Below, one piece after another: positions 19,955-28,309 of a stretch of DNA of 64,000 nucleotides. The translations under genes were made by a program, and so were the position numbers. The notes below the pieces were generated by a model. The model did not search any database. It was not told the origin of the DNA and worked only from the letters and a program-made list of their open reading frames with translations. Source of the DNA: Sphingomonas_D zeicaulis (GTDB lineage Bacteria > Pseudomonadota > Alphaproteobacteria > Sphingomonadales > Sphingomonadaceae); the NCBI RefSeq assembly GCF_050433225.1, contig NZ_JBNPXQ010000008.1, positions 186,001 to 250,000 of the forward strand, in the 5' to 3' direction. Each line of letters opens with the position of its first letter. Position 1 is the stretch's first letter.

Positions 19955-20404
19955 TTATTCGGGCATGCCGCCGGTCTGGCGCAACGCCTCGACCAGCGCG
20001 ATGCCGGCGGACATGCCGATGTTGAGCGAGCGGAAGCCGGGCTTCAGCGGGATGCGGATGCGCAGGTCGGCGGCCTGGTGGACATCCTCCGGCACGCCTG
20101 CGCCCTCCGATCCGAACAGCAATATATCTTCGGGCCGGAACGCCGTCTCGTGGATCGGCGTGCTGCCGCGCGTCGTGAGCAGCGCGAGGCGGCCGGTGCG
20201 CTGCCCGGCGAACGCCTCCCAGTCGGCATGGCGGACGAGTTCGGCATCCGCCGCATAGTCCATTCCGGCGCGCTTCAACCTTTTGTCCGAGAAGGCGAAG
20301 CCGCAGGGTTCGATCAGATCGACGGCCACGCCGAAGCACGCGGCGAGCCGCAGGATAGCCCCGACATTTCCGGCGATTTCGGGCTGGTACAACGCAATCC
20401 GCAT
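19955..20404 (-). CDS. trmL: tRNA (cytidine(34)-2'-O)-methyltransferase
   Basis: SPOUT-class methyltransferase of 149 residues that 2'-O-methylates the wobble nucleotide of some tRNA-Leu species. The N-terminus MRIALYQPEIAGNVGAILRL carries the conserved N-x-G-x-x-x-R core. The C-terminal knot shows LLFGSEGAGVPEDV and IRIPLKPGFRSLNIGMSAGI. Length matches E. coli TrmL (157). It lies alone between hemF and the divergent petA. Confidence 0.95.
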   Translation of the reverse strand: MRIALYQPEIAGNVGAILRLAACFGVAVDLIEPCGFAFSDKRLKRAGMDYAADAELVRHADWEAFAGQRTGRLALLTTRGSTPIHETAFRPEDILLFGSEGAGVPEDVHQAADLRIRIPLKPGFRSLNIGMSAGIALVEALRQTGGMPE

Positions 20405-20595
20405 GGTGTTCGACTAAGCCTCTACAATTGCGAATGATTCGCAGGTCTTCAAGTTGCGCAAAATGCTGTTGGCAAACGGGTCTTCCGATGGCTATCAGCG
20501 GATTTAACCGTCGGAGCAACAGGCGGGGAGGGGGTCGAAAAGCGTCGCGCGAAGCGGTCCCCGAATGTGCCACGTTCGAACCGCAAAGGCATTAC

Positions 20596-21165
20596 ATGGC
20601 CACGCTTGACACCACCGAGCTAGAGACGGGTGAAAGCGGCGAGGAGGGGATCCGGCGCCGTGACTTCATCAATATCGCAGCAGTGAGCTTTGCCGGCGTC
20701 GGCGCTGTGTCGCTGCTCTATCCGATCGTCAATCAGATGAACCCGTCTGCGGACGTGCTGGCGCTGGCCTCGATCGAGGTCGATGTGTCCGCGATCCAGC
20801 CGGGGCAGGCGATCAAGACGATCTTCCGCAAGCAACCCTTGTTCGTCCGCCATCTCACCCCGGCGGAGATGAACGCGGCCAACGCCGTCGACGCCGCCTC
20901 GCTGCGCGATCCGCAGACGCTGGCGGAGCGCACCAAGGAAGGCAAGCAGCAGTGGCTGATCACGATGGGTGTCTGCACCCATCTCGGCTGTGTGCCGCTG
21001 GGGGCGGGCGAAGGCGAGGCCAAGGGTGAGTTCGGCGGCTATTTCTGCCCCTGCCATGGTTCCCACTACGATACGGCCGCACGCATTCGCAAAGGCCCGG
21101 CACCCAAGAATCTGGAAGTGCCGGAATATGCGTTCACGTCGGACACCGTCGTTCAGGTCGGTTGA
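20596..21165 (+). CDS. petA: Ubiquinol-cytochrome c reductase iron-sulfur subunit (Rieske)
   Basis: Rieske protein of the bc1 complex, 189 residues. A twin-arginine signal-anchor (RRRDFINIAAVSFAGVGAVS) holds it in the membrane. The cluster ligands are Cys127 and His129 in CTHLGC and Cys151 and His154 in CPCHGSH; Cys132 and Cys153 form the stabilising disulphide. The start is the ATG giving MATLDTTE; the frame is open upstream but without a credible earlier start. It leads petA-petB-petC. Confidence 0.97.
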   Translation: MATLDTTELETGESGEEGIRRRDFINIAAVSFAGVGAVSLLYPIVNQMNPSADVLALASIEVDVSAIQPGQAIKTIFRKQPLFVRHLTPAEMNAANAVDAASLRDPQTLAERTKEGKQQWLITMGVCTHLGCVPLGAGEGEAKGEFGGYFCPCHGSHYDTAARIRKGPAPKNLEVPEYAFTSDTVVQVG

Positions 21166-21176
21166 GGTAGCAGGAT

Positions 21177-22472
21177 ATGAGCTTTCCCTGGGCTGAGCAT
21201 TACACCCCGAAGCATCCGTTGATGCGCTACATGGACGAGAAGCTGCCGCTGCCGCGCCTCGTCTACAACGCGGTGGGCGCCGGCTATCCGGTGCCGCGCA
21301 ACCTGAATTATTTCTGGAATTTCGGCGTGCTCGCGGGTGCCGCGCTCGCCATCCAGATCCTCACCGGCATCATCCTCGCGATGCATTATGCCGCCAACGG
21401 GCTGGTTGCGTTCGACAGCGTCGAACATATCATGCGCGATGTGAACCAGGGCTGGCTGTTGCGCTACGCGCACGCCAACGGCGCCTCGATGTTCTTCATC
21501 GTCGTCTATCTGCACATCTTCCGCGGGCTCTATTACGGATCCTACAAGGCCCCGCGTGAGATGGTGTGGCTGCTCGGCCTTGTCATCTTCCTTCTGATGA
21601 TGGCCACCGCCTTCATGGGCTATGTGCTTCCCTGGGGGCAGATGAGCTTCTGGGGCGCCAAGGTGATCACCGGCCTGTTCTCGGCGATTCCGCTGGTCGG
21701 CCCGACCATCCAGGAATGGCTACTGGGCGGCTTCGCGCCGGACAATGCGGCGCTCAACCGCTTCTTCTCGCTGCACTATCTGCTGCCGTTCGTGATCGCC
21801 GCGGTGATCATCCTCCACATCTGGGCGCTGCACATTCCGGGTTCGAACAACCCCACCGGCGTGGACGTGAAGGGGCCGCAGGATACGGTACCGTTCCACC
21901 CCTATTATACCGCCAAGGATGGCTTCGGCGTCGGTGTGTTCCTGCTGATCTTCGCGATCATGCTGTTCTTCGCGCCGAACTATCTGGGCCACCCGGACAA
22001 TTATATCCCGGCGAACCCGCTCTCCACGCCGGCGCACATCGTGCCCGAATGGTATTTCTGGCCGTTCTACGCGATCCTGCGCGCCTTCACCGTGGATTTC
22101 ATCCTGCCGGCCAAGCTGTGGGGCGTGCTCGCCATGTTCGCGGCGATCCTGCTGCTGTTCTTCCTGCCCTGGCTCGATCGCTCGCCGGTCCGCTCGGGGA
22201 ATTATCGGCCAATGTTCAAATGGTCCTTTGTGGCGCTCGTCATCGACGTGCTCATCCTGGGCTATTGCGGCGGCGCGCCGGCGGAAGAACCCTATGTGAT
22301 GATCTCGCAGCTCGCGGCGGCCTATTACTTCGCGCACTTCCTGATCATCCTGCCGATCATCTCGAAGATCGAAAAGCCGCTGCCTTTGCCCAACTCGATC
22401 ACCGAGGCGGTGCTCAAGGGCAAGGATGGCGCCACGCTTTCGACCAATGCCGTCGTGCAACCGGCCGAATAA
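21177..22472 (+). CDS. petB: Cytochrome b of the bc1 complex
   Basis: Eight-helix cytochrome b, 431 residues, full-length type (not split as b6/subunit IV). Heme-binding His pairs lie in helices B and D (HANGASMFFIVVYLHIFRGL and FSLHYLLPFVIAAVIILHIW). The quinol-site motif PEWY is present (VPEWYFWPFYAILRAFT), as is the GYVLPWGQMSFWGA segment. It lies 11 bp after petA with petC following. Confidence 0.98.
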   Translation: MSFPWAEHYTPKHPLMRYMDEKLPLPRLVYNAVGAGYPVPRNLNYFWNFGVLAGAALAIQILTGIILAMHYAANGLVAFDSVEHIMRDVNQGWLLRYAHANGASMFFIVVYLHIFRGLYYGSYKAPREMVWLLGLVIFLLMMATAFMGYVLPWGQMSFWGAKVITGLFSAIPLVGPTIQEWLLGGFAPDNAALNRFFSLHYLLPFVIAAVIILHIWALHIPGSNNPTGVDVKGPQDTVPFHPYYTAKDGFGVGVFLLIFAIMLFFAPNYLGHPDNYIPANPLSTPAHIVPEWYFWPFYAILRAFTVDFILPAKLWGVLAMFAAILLLFFLPWLDRSPVRSGNYRPMFKWSFVALVIDVLILGYCGGAPAEEPYVMISQLAAAYYFAHFLIILPIISKIEKPLPLPNSITEAVLKGKDGATLSTNAVVQPAE

Positions 22473-22487
22473 GAGGAAATTCAGAAG

Positions 22488-23333
22488 ATGGTCCGTCTGA
22501 TCGGCTTTCTCGTCGGCCTGGGTTTCGTCGGCGTCGTCCTCTGGTCCTTCCTGTGGGGCGTCGTCGCCTACATCGAAGAACCCCCCGTGCCGACCGTCGA
22601 GCATGAGTTTCACCTCCACCCAAAGGAGGTGAGTTGGAGCTTCGATGGCCCGTTCGGCAAGTTCGACCGTGCGCAACTCCAACGCGGCTTCCAGGTTTAC
22701 AAGGAAGTCTGCTCGGCCTGCCACTCGCTGCGGCTGGTGTCGTTCCGCGACCTAGCCGACCTTGGCTATAACGAACCCGAGATCAAGGCGATCGCCGACC
22801 AGTGGGTCGTCGAGCAGCCCTCGATCAACCCGGAAACCGGCGAGGCGGCAACGCGCAAGTCGATCGCTTCGGACAGGTTCCCGGCGCCGTTCGCCAATGA
22901 GGTCGCGGCGCGTGCTGCCAATGCCGGCGCGCTGCCGCCGGATCTGTCGCTGATCACCAAGGCGCGGCATGACGGCACCAACTATGTCCATTCGCTGATC
23001 ACCGGCTATCGCCCGCAACCGGCCGAACTGCTGAAGCATTTCCCCGATGCGAAGACGCCGGAAGGGCTGCACTTCAACCCCTATTTCGCCAATCTCAACC
23101 TGGCGATGGCGCCGCCGCTCACCGGCGATGGTCAGGTCACCTATGCGGACGGCACCAAGGCGACCACCGACCAGATGGCGCGCGACGTATCCGCCTTCCT
23201 TACCTGGACGGCGGAACCCAAGCTGGAAAGCCGCAAGCGCACCGGCGTGGCGGTGGTGGGCTTCCTCCTCATCCTGACCGTGCTGGCCTATCTGTCGTAC
23301 AAGAACATCTGGGCCGACAAGAAGAAGCATTGA
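22488..23333 (+). CDS. petC: Cytochrome c1
   Basis: Membrane-anchored c-type cytochrome, 281 residues. The heme is attached at Cys75/Cys78 with His79 (VCSACHSL). An N-terminal signal helix and a C-terminal anchor (VAVVGFLLILTVLAYLSYKNIWADKKKH) bracket the periplasmic domain. NPYFANLNLAMAPPL contains a Met that is a likely axial ligand. It is the last gene of the operon; a strong hairpin follows the stop. Confidence 0.97.
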   Translation: MVRLIGFLVGLGFVGVVLWSFLWGVVAYIEEPPVPTVEHEFHLHPKEVSWSFDGPFGKFDRAQLQRGFQVYKEVCSACHSLRLVSFRDLADLGYNEPEIKAIADQWVVEQPSINPETGEAATRKSIASDRFPAPFANEVAARAANAGALPPDLSLITKARHDGTNYVHSLITGYRPQPAELLKHFPDAKTPEGLHFNPYFANLNLAMAPPLTGDGQVTYADGTKATTDQMARDVSAFLTWTAEPKLESRKRTGVAVVGFLLILTVLAYLSYKNIWADKKKH

Positions 23334-23342
23334 GGTTCGCGA

Positions 23343-23376
23343 GGAGAAGGGCGGTCCGTCGCCCTTCTCCCTTTCT
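23343..23376 (+). terminator. Terminator after petC
   Basis: GGAGAAGGGC (23343-23352) pairs exactly with GCCCTTCTCC (23361-23370) across a short loop, followed by CTTTCT. The T-tract is imperfect, so efficiency is uncertain. Confidence 0.75.
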
Positions 23377-23439
23377 CCGGCTTTACCACCCCATACCCCT
23401 CGCCTACAGGGGCCTCCGAACCAGAGCGGAGGCGAGACT

Positions 23440-23979
23440 ATGAGGTCCAATGACGACCTCAAGGCACTGATACGCACGATCCCGGACTTCCCGAAACCCG
23501 GCATCCAGTTCCGCGACATTTCGACCTTGCTGCTCGACGGTCCCGGCTTTGCTGCCGCGGTCGATCGGCTGGGGGAGCTTGCCAAACCGCTGGCGCCGCA
23601 ACTGATCGTCGCGATCGAGGCGCGCGGCTTCATCTTCGGCGCCGCGCTCGCCAAGCATCTCGGGCTGGGGCTGCTGCCGCTGCGCAAGCGCGGCAAACTT
23701 CCCGGCGCGACTGTCGGCATCGATTATGCTCTGGAATATGGCCATGACCGGCTGGAGATGCACGAAGGCGCGGTCGGCCCCGAGATGCGCGTGCTGATCG
23801 TCGACGATCTGATCGCCACCGGCGGCACCGCGCTCGCCGCGGTCAACCTGCTCCGCCACGCCCGCGCGCATGTCGTGGGCGCGCTGTTCGCGATCGACCT
23901 GCCCGATCTTGGCGGTGCCGAACTGCTGCGCACGCAGGGGGTGCTGACCGAGAGTTTGTTCGCGTTCGAGGGGCATTGA
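23440..23979 (+). CDS. apt: Adenine phosphoribosyltransferase
   Basis: Purine-salvage enzyme making AMP from adenine and PRPP, 179 residues. The PRPP-binding loop is VLIVDDLIATGGTALAA (about residues 117-133). The N-terminal signature is IPDFPKPGIQFRDISTLL, and IEARGFIFGAALA is the next conserved block. The length is typical of bacterial Apt. Confidence 0.96.
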   Translation: MRSNDDLKALIRTIPDFPKPGIQFRDISTLLLDGPGFAAAVDRLGELAKPLAPQLIVAIEARGFIFGAALAKHLGLGLLPLRKRGKLPGATVGIDYALEYGHDRLEMHEGAVGPEMRVLIVDDLIATGGTALAAVNLLRHARAHVVGALFAIDLPDLGGAELLRTQGVLTESLFAFEGH

Positions 23980-24016
23980 GGCTGTCGGAGGGATAACGCC
24001 GAGCCCCTGCCTCCCT

Positions 24017-24147
24017 CCGTTCGCGCCGAGCGAAGTCGAGGGGTGGCTCGAGCGAAGCCGAGAGCCGAGACCCGCTCGGAGCTTGGCCCAACCTCGCCGT
24101 CTCGGCTGCGCTCGACGGCCCCCTCGACTTCGCTCGGGGCGAACGGG
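24017..24147. repeat. REP-like composite inverted repeat, copy B
   Basis: About 131 bp after apt, closely similar to copy A in order and spacing: CCGTTCGCGCCGAGCGAAGT at one end, CTTCGCTCGGGGCGAACGG at the other, with the inner mirrored pair GAGCGAAGCCGAGAG and TCTCGGCTGCGCTCGA. The following 240 bp up to the antiporter gene are GC-rich with several short dyads but no recognised gene or riboswitch. Confidence 0.8.
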
Positions 24148-24390
24148 GTGGGGTAGGCGAACACCGGTCACCCGGCGTCCCCCCGCCCACACTCACCAAA
24201 GCTTACCCGCGCGAAACCTTCGGGACACACGCGGCCGATAGGTCGTGCGGACTGCCCGCGTGCATTGGGCCCTCGGCATGCGCCGGTACGGGGTGCGCGT
24301 ATTCCGGTCCGGATCAGCCCCCTGGGAGCGTTTCGCCCTGCGATCGCGTTTGCCGTCCGGATCGATCGAGCGAACGACAAGGGAGAGCAT

Positions 24391-25521
24391 GTGACCGCCG
24401 CCACCACCGCACCAGTCGATACCCCGGGCACGCCGATGATCGGCGGCGCCATGCTGCCCTACTGGTCGCTGGTGGTGCCGTTGCTCGGGCTGGCGGCATT
24501 GGGTGGCGGATTGGCCTATTATGGCTGGGTCGGCATCGCCGGAGCGGCGCTGATCATGATGGGCTGCGTGTTGGCCGCCGTCCACCATGCCGAGGTCGTC
24601 GCGCACAAGGTGGGGGAGCCGTTCGGCACATTGGTGCTGGCGATCGCGGTAACGGTGATCGAGGTGTCGCTGATCGTCTCGATGATGCTGTCCGACGCCG
24701 GCGACGCCTCGGTGCTGGCGCGCGACACCGTGTTCGCGGCGATCATGATCATCCTCAACGGCATTGTCGGCATCTGCCTGCTGATGGGCGGCGTACGCCA
24801 TCATGAGCAGCAATTCATGCTGCGGGGGGTGAGCGCGGCGCTGTGCGTGCTGGCGGCGATGGCGGTGCTCTCGCTGGTACTGCCCAACTTCACCTCCAGC
24901 GTACCGGGCCCCTTCTTCTCTCCCTCGCAACTCGCCTTCACCGCGGTGGTCTCGCTGGTGCTCTACGGCACCTTCGTGCTGGTGCAGACCGTGCGCCATC
25001 GCGACTATTTCCTGCCCGCCGACGATCATGACGCGTATGGCGAAACTCATGCCGCGCCGCCCACCGCCACGCAGACCTGGATCGCCGTGGGTGCGCTGGT
25101 CGTCGCCCTCGTCGGGGTGGTTCTGCTCGCCAAGAAATTGTCGCCGACGCTGGAGGCCGCGGTGGTCGGTGCGGGCATGCCGCTTGCCGTCGTCGGCGTG
25201 ATGATCGCCGCGCTGGTGCTCGCGCCCGAAAGCCTCGCGGCGGTGAAGGCGGCGCGGCGCAATCGCCTGCAGACCAGCCTCAACCTCGCGCTGGGATCGG
25301 CGCTGGCGACGATCGGCCTCACCATCCCGACCGTCGCGATCGTCTCGCTGGCGATGGGCTGGAACCTGTCGCTGGGCATCGATGCCAAGGCGATGACATT
25401 GTTCGCGCTGTCGCTGATCGTCGCGACATTGTCGCTGGGAACGGGGCGGACGACGGTGCTGCAGGGCATCGTGCATCTGGTGATCTTTTTCGCCTATCTG
25501 TTCACGACGGTGGTGCCGTAG
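24391..25521 (+). CDS. chaA: ChaA-like calcium/cation:proton antiporter
   Basis: Integral membrane antiporter of the CaCA family, 376 residues and about eleven helices. The duplicated alpha-repeat motifs are visible: HHAEVVAHKVGEPFGTLVLA followed by VTVIEVSLIVSMML, and in the second half LVLAPESLAAVKAARRNRLQ followed by GSALATIGLTIPTVAIVS. E. coli ChaA (366 residues) exports Ca2+, Na+ or K+ for H+. A GTG with GGGAG upstream is taken as start; a longer frame to 24265 adds 42 residues with no membrane character. It stands alone, with an untranslated region of up to 240 bp. Confidence 0.9.
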   Translation: MTAATTAPVDTPGTPMIGGAMLPYWSLVVPLLGLAALGGGLAYYGWVGIAGAALIMMGCVLAAVHHAEVVAHKVGEPFGTLVLAIAVTVIEVSLIVSMMLSDAGDASVLARDTVFAAIMIILNGIVGICLLMGGVRHHEQQFMLRGVSAALCVLAAMAVLSLVLPNFTSSVPGPFFSPSQLAFTAVVSLVLYGTFVLVQTVRHRDYFLPADDHDAYGETHAAPPTATQTWIAVGALVVALVGVVLLAKKLSPTLEAAVVGAGMPLAVVGVMIAALVLAPESLAAVKAARRNRLQTSLNLALGSALATIGLTIPTVAIVSLAMGWNLSLGIDAKAMTLFALSLIVATLSLGTGRTTVLQGIVHLVIFFAYLFTTVVP

Positions 25522-25563
25522 GGGCCTTGTAAGCCCCTTACCTGAAGGTGAGGGGCCTACCTC

Positions 25564-25607
25564 TTGACTTATGTGTGAATCAGAAATATCTAATACGCAT
25601 ATTAGAT
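25564..25607 (+). promoter_or_regulatory. Promoter with overlapping perfect palindrome (predicted NrtR-like operator)
   Basis: A sigma70-like promoter is visible: TTGACT (25564-25569), 17 bp, then TATCTA (25587-25592). Overlapping the -10 box is a perfect 8-bp inverted repeat with a 4-bp centre, ATCTAATA-CGCA-TATTAGAT (25588-25607). It lies 15 bp before the start of the NrtR-like gene. Its AT content stands out from the surrounding GC-rich DNA. Reading it as the binding site of the adjacent regulator is inference from position and symmetry. Confidence 0.75.
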
Positions 25608-25622
25608 GTAAGGCCCGCCCCA

Positions 25623-26348
25623 ATGAACGAAGACGCCTTTCTCCAGGCCTATGACCCCGCCGCCTATGAGCGCCCGTCGGTCACCGTCGATCTGGTGCTG
25701 CTGGGTCTGCGCGACGGCCGCCCCGCGGCCTTGCTCCGGCAGCGCGGCGAGCATCCGCATGCCGGGCGCTGGGCGTTGCCCGGCGGGTTCGTCGGCATCG
25801 CGGAATCGCTCGACGATGCCGCGGCGCGGGTACTGCGCGAGAAGGCGGGGTTGCCCGCCGCGCATCTCGAACAGCTCTACAGCTTCGGCGCGGTCGATCG
25901 CGATCCGCGGATGCGGATCATCACCATCGCCTATCTCGTGCTGCTCGACGAGCGCGCCTTCGCCGATGCACTGGCGGGTGACGCCGATCTGCTGCCGGTG
26001 ACGATCGACGTGCCGTGGGCGGGCGAGGCCGGCGGGCCGATCGTCGCGCGATCGCCCGTGGGCAGCGCGCTCGACCTCGCCTTCGATCATGGCGAGATCC
26101 TGTCGGCGGCGATGCTGCGGCTGCGCGGCAAGCTCGATTATTCCAATGTCGGCTTCGCGCTGCTGCCCGATCGCTTCACCTTGCGCCAGCTTCAGGATGT
26201 GCATGAGGCGATCCTCGGCACCACGCTGAACAAGCCCGCCTTCCGGCGGCGCATGCTCGACAAGGGCTGGATCGCCGCCACCGGCGCGCGTGAGGAGGGC
26301 ACCGCCTTCCGCCCCGCCGAACTCTACCGCTTTCAACGGCCGCTCTGA
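25623..26348 (+). CDS. nrtR: NrtR-like transcriptional regulator (NUDIX domain plus winged helix)
   Basis: Protein of 241 residues. The N-terminal half is a NUDIX fold (GRWALPGGFVGIAESLDDAA). Its catalytic box is degenerate: the expected REUXEEXGU reads RVLREKAGL, so two of the three acidic metal ligands are lost and hydrolysis is unlikely. The C-terminal part (about 175-241, KLDYSNVGFALLPDRFTLRQ then KPAFRRRMLDKGWI) is the winged helix of NrtR/YjhB-type regulators, which sense ADP-ribose-like NAD metabolites. It is first in a three-gene unit with an SPFH protein and an NAD-kinase-like protein, and a perfect palindrome overlaps its promoter, which suggests autoregulation. Confidence 0.85.
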   Translation: MNEDAFLQAYDPAAYERPSVTVDLVLLGLRDGRPAALLRQRGEHPHAGRWALPGGFVGIAESLDDAAARVLREKAGLPAAHLEQLYSFGAVDRDPRMRIITIAYLVLLDERAFADALAGDADLLPVTIDVPWAGEAGGPIVARSPVGSALDLAFDHGEILSAAMLRLRGKLDYSNVGFALLPDRFTLRQLQDVHEAILGTTLNKPAFRRRMLDKGWIAATGAREEGTAFRPAELYRFQRPL

Positions 26349-26363
26349 TCCAAGGAGGATATC

Positions 26364-27347
26364 ATGGCCAGCATTCGCAATTTCGGCTTCGCCGCCCGCC
26401 TGCGCAGCGAGGCGAACAATCATGTGATCCACTATCGCAAGGGTCGCGTGCGGCGCAGCGGCCGCGGGCTCGTCTTCTGGTTCCAGCCGGACAATGCGAG
26501 CATCGCCGAGCTGCCGATGGACGATCGCGAGATGACCTTGTTCGTGAAGGGCCGCAGCCAGGATTTCCAGGACATCGCGGTGCAGGGCACGATCGGCTGG
26601 CACGTCGTCGATCCCGAGCGGCTGGCGACGCGCGTCGATTTCACCATCGGCCTTTTCAGCGGGAAGCCGCAGGGCGAGCCGATCGAGAAGATCGAGGCGC
26701 GCATCGCCGGCATCGCCAACCAGGCGCTGCTCCAGCAGATCGCGGCGGCGCCGGTGCGGCGGCTGCTCGATGCCGGCCCGGAGCCCTTGCGCATCGCGCT
26801 GGAAGCGGTGCTCGCGACCGACCCGACCTTGGCCGAGATCGGCGTCGCGGCGGTGGCGGTGCGGCTGACCGGGCTCACCCCCAGCACCGAACTGGCCCGC
26901 GCGCTGCAGACGCCGACCTTCGAGGCGCTGCAGCAGAAGGCCGATGAGGCGATGTTCGAGCGGCGCGCGCTGGCGGTGGAGAAGGAGAGGGCGATCGCCG
27001 AGAATGAACTCGCCACCAAGACCGAGCTGGCGCGGCGCGAGAAATTGCTGATCGCCGAGGAAGCCGAAAATGCCCGCAACCGCGCCGCCGGCGTCGCCGA
27101 GGCGCGGCAGTTGGAGGCGGCGGCGGAGGCGGAGCGCATCCGCGCGGTGGAGGGCGCCAAGGCAGAGGCCGAACGACAGCACATCGCGATCTATCGCGAT
27201 CTGCCGCCCGCGACCCTGCTCGGCCTCGCCGCGCAGCAACTCGCCGGCAAGCTGGAGACCATCGAGCATGTCAACATCACTCCCGATCTGCTCGCGGCGA
27301 TGCTCGGCGAGTTCCGCAAGGCGCCGGTGCCGATCGCGGCGGGCTGA
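26364..27347 (+). CDS. SPFH/Band 7 domain protein
   Basis: Protein of 327 residues with an SPFH (stomatin/prohibitin/flotillin) domain at about residues 20-185 (LVFWFQPDNASIAELPMDDR, then VQGTIGWHVVDPERLATRVD). A long Ala/Glu-rich coiled coil follows (about 195-270), then a short C-terminal domain (YRDLPPATLLGLAAQQLAGK). Unusually for SPFH proteins there is no N-terminal membrane helix, so it may be a soluble or peripherally bound scaffold. AAGGAGG precedes the ATG. It sits 15 bp after the NrtR-like gene and 14 bp before the NAD-kinase-like gene. The function is not known. Confidence 0.85.
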   Translation: MASIRNFGFAARLRSEANNHVIHYRKGRVRRSGRGLVFWFQPDNASIAELPMDDREMTLFVKGRSQDFQDIAVQGTIGWHVVDPERLATRVDFTIGLFSGKPQGEPIEKIEARIAGIANQALLQQIAAAPVRRLLDAGPEPLRIALEAVLATDPTLAEIGVAAVAVRLTGLTPSTELARALQTPTFEALQQKADEAMFERRALAVEKERAIAENELATKTELARREKLLIAEEAENARNRAAGVAEARQLEAAAEAERIRAVEGAKAEAERQHIAIYRDLPPATLLGLAAQQLAGKLETIEHVNITPDLLAAMLGEFRKAPVPIAAG

Positions 27348-27361
27348 GCGAGGAGGGCGCC

Positions 27362-28255
27362 ATGGCCGTGCTCACGCCGCGTGCGGTGTTCGTCACTCGC
27401 GAGACCGATTATGAATTGCTCGTCGCGCGACATGCCACGCGGGAACAGGCACGCTTCTTCCTCGAAAGCCGCGGCCAGCGGCTCGAGCAGGTGGAACAGC
27501 GCCATCACCAGTTCCACGCGGTGCTCGCCGCCGCGCGCGGCGAGGTGTCGGCGGAATGGCGGCAGGCAATCGTCCGCCGCGCCGATCTCGATCGCTTCCT
27601 GTTCGCCGCCGACGATGTCGTCGTCGCGGTGGGGCAGGACGGGCTGGTCGCCAATGTCGCCAAATATCTGGGCGCGCAGCCGGTGATCGGGGTGAACCCC
27701 GCACCGGATCTCTATGACGGCGTCCTCGCCCGCATAGCGGTCGACCGGCTCGCGCGCCTGCTGCCGGCGAGTGCCGCGGGGGCCGCCGGCATCGAACGGC
27801 GGACGATGGTGGAGGCGGCGCTGGACGGCGGCGAGACATTGACCGCGCTCAACGAGATCTTCGTCGGCCATCGCAGCCACCAGTCCGCCCGCTATCGCAT
27901 CGCCGCGGGCGAGGCGGTGGAGGATCAGAGCAGCAGCGGCCTGATCGTCGCTTCAGGCACCGGCGCCACCGGCTGGGCCCGCTCGATCGCGGAAGCGACG
28001 CATTGCGCGGTGCAACTCGGCTGCGAGGAGCGCGCGGTCGGCTATTGGGTGCGAGAACCCTTTCCCAGCATCGCCAGCGGCACCCGGATCCGCGCCGGCA
28101 AACTCGCCGACGCGCCGCTGGTCGTCACCTCACGGATGAATGACGGCGGTGTGATCTTCGCCGATGGCATCGAGCAGGATTATATCGCGTTCGACTGGGG
28201 TCGGCAGGTGCGGCTCGCCCCGTCAAAGCGGGCGCTGCATCTGGTGGTGGGGTAA
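27362..28255 (+). CDS. NAD-kinase-like protein
   Basis: Protein of 297 residues resembling the ATP-NAD kinase fold. The diagnostic GGDG loop appears as VVAVGQDGLVANVAKYLG, so one Gly is Gln while the catalytic Asp stays. NEIFVGHRSHQSARYRI resembles the NE-x-R block and SSGLIVASGTGATGWARSI the DG-x-TPTGSTA block of NAD kinases. The N-terminal 90 residues (ETDYELLVARHATREQARFF) are not part of the classical enzyme. It may phosphorylate NAD or a related substrate, or bind it without catalysis. GAGGAG precedes the ATG. It is the last gene of the NrtR-like/SPFH unit. Confidence 0.78.
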   Translation: MAVLTPRAVFVTRETDYELLVARHATREQARFFLESRGQRLEQVEQRHHQFHAVLAAARGEVSAEWRQAIVRRADLDRFLFAADDVVVAVGQDGLVANVAKYLGAQPVIGVNPAPDLYDGVLARIAVDRLARLLPASAAGAAGIERRTMVEAALDGGETLTALNEIFVGHRSHQSARYRIAAGEAVEDQSSSGLIVASGTGATGWARSIAEATHCAVQLGCEERAVGYWVREPFPSIASGTRIRAGKLADAPLVVTSRMNDGGVIFADGIEQDYIAFDWGRQVRLAPSKRALHLVVG

Positions 28256-28309
28256 TCTGGTAGTAGCGTGATCGGGCCGAGCCTCAGCCATCGGGCCATA
28301 TGATACCGC

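Noticed and set aside
24148..24390. yybP-ykoY manganese riboswitch upstream of chaA
   Set aside because: I could not find the conserved loop sequences of that class; only generic dyads are present.
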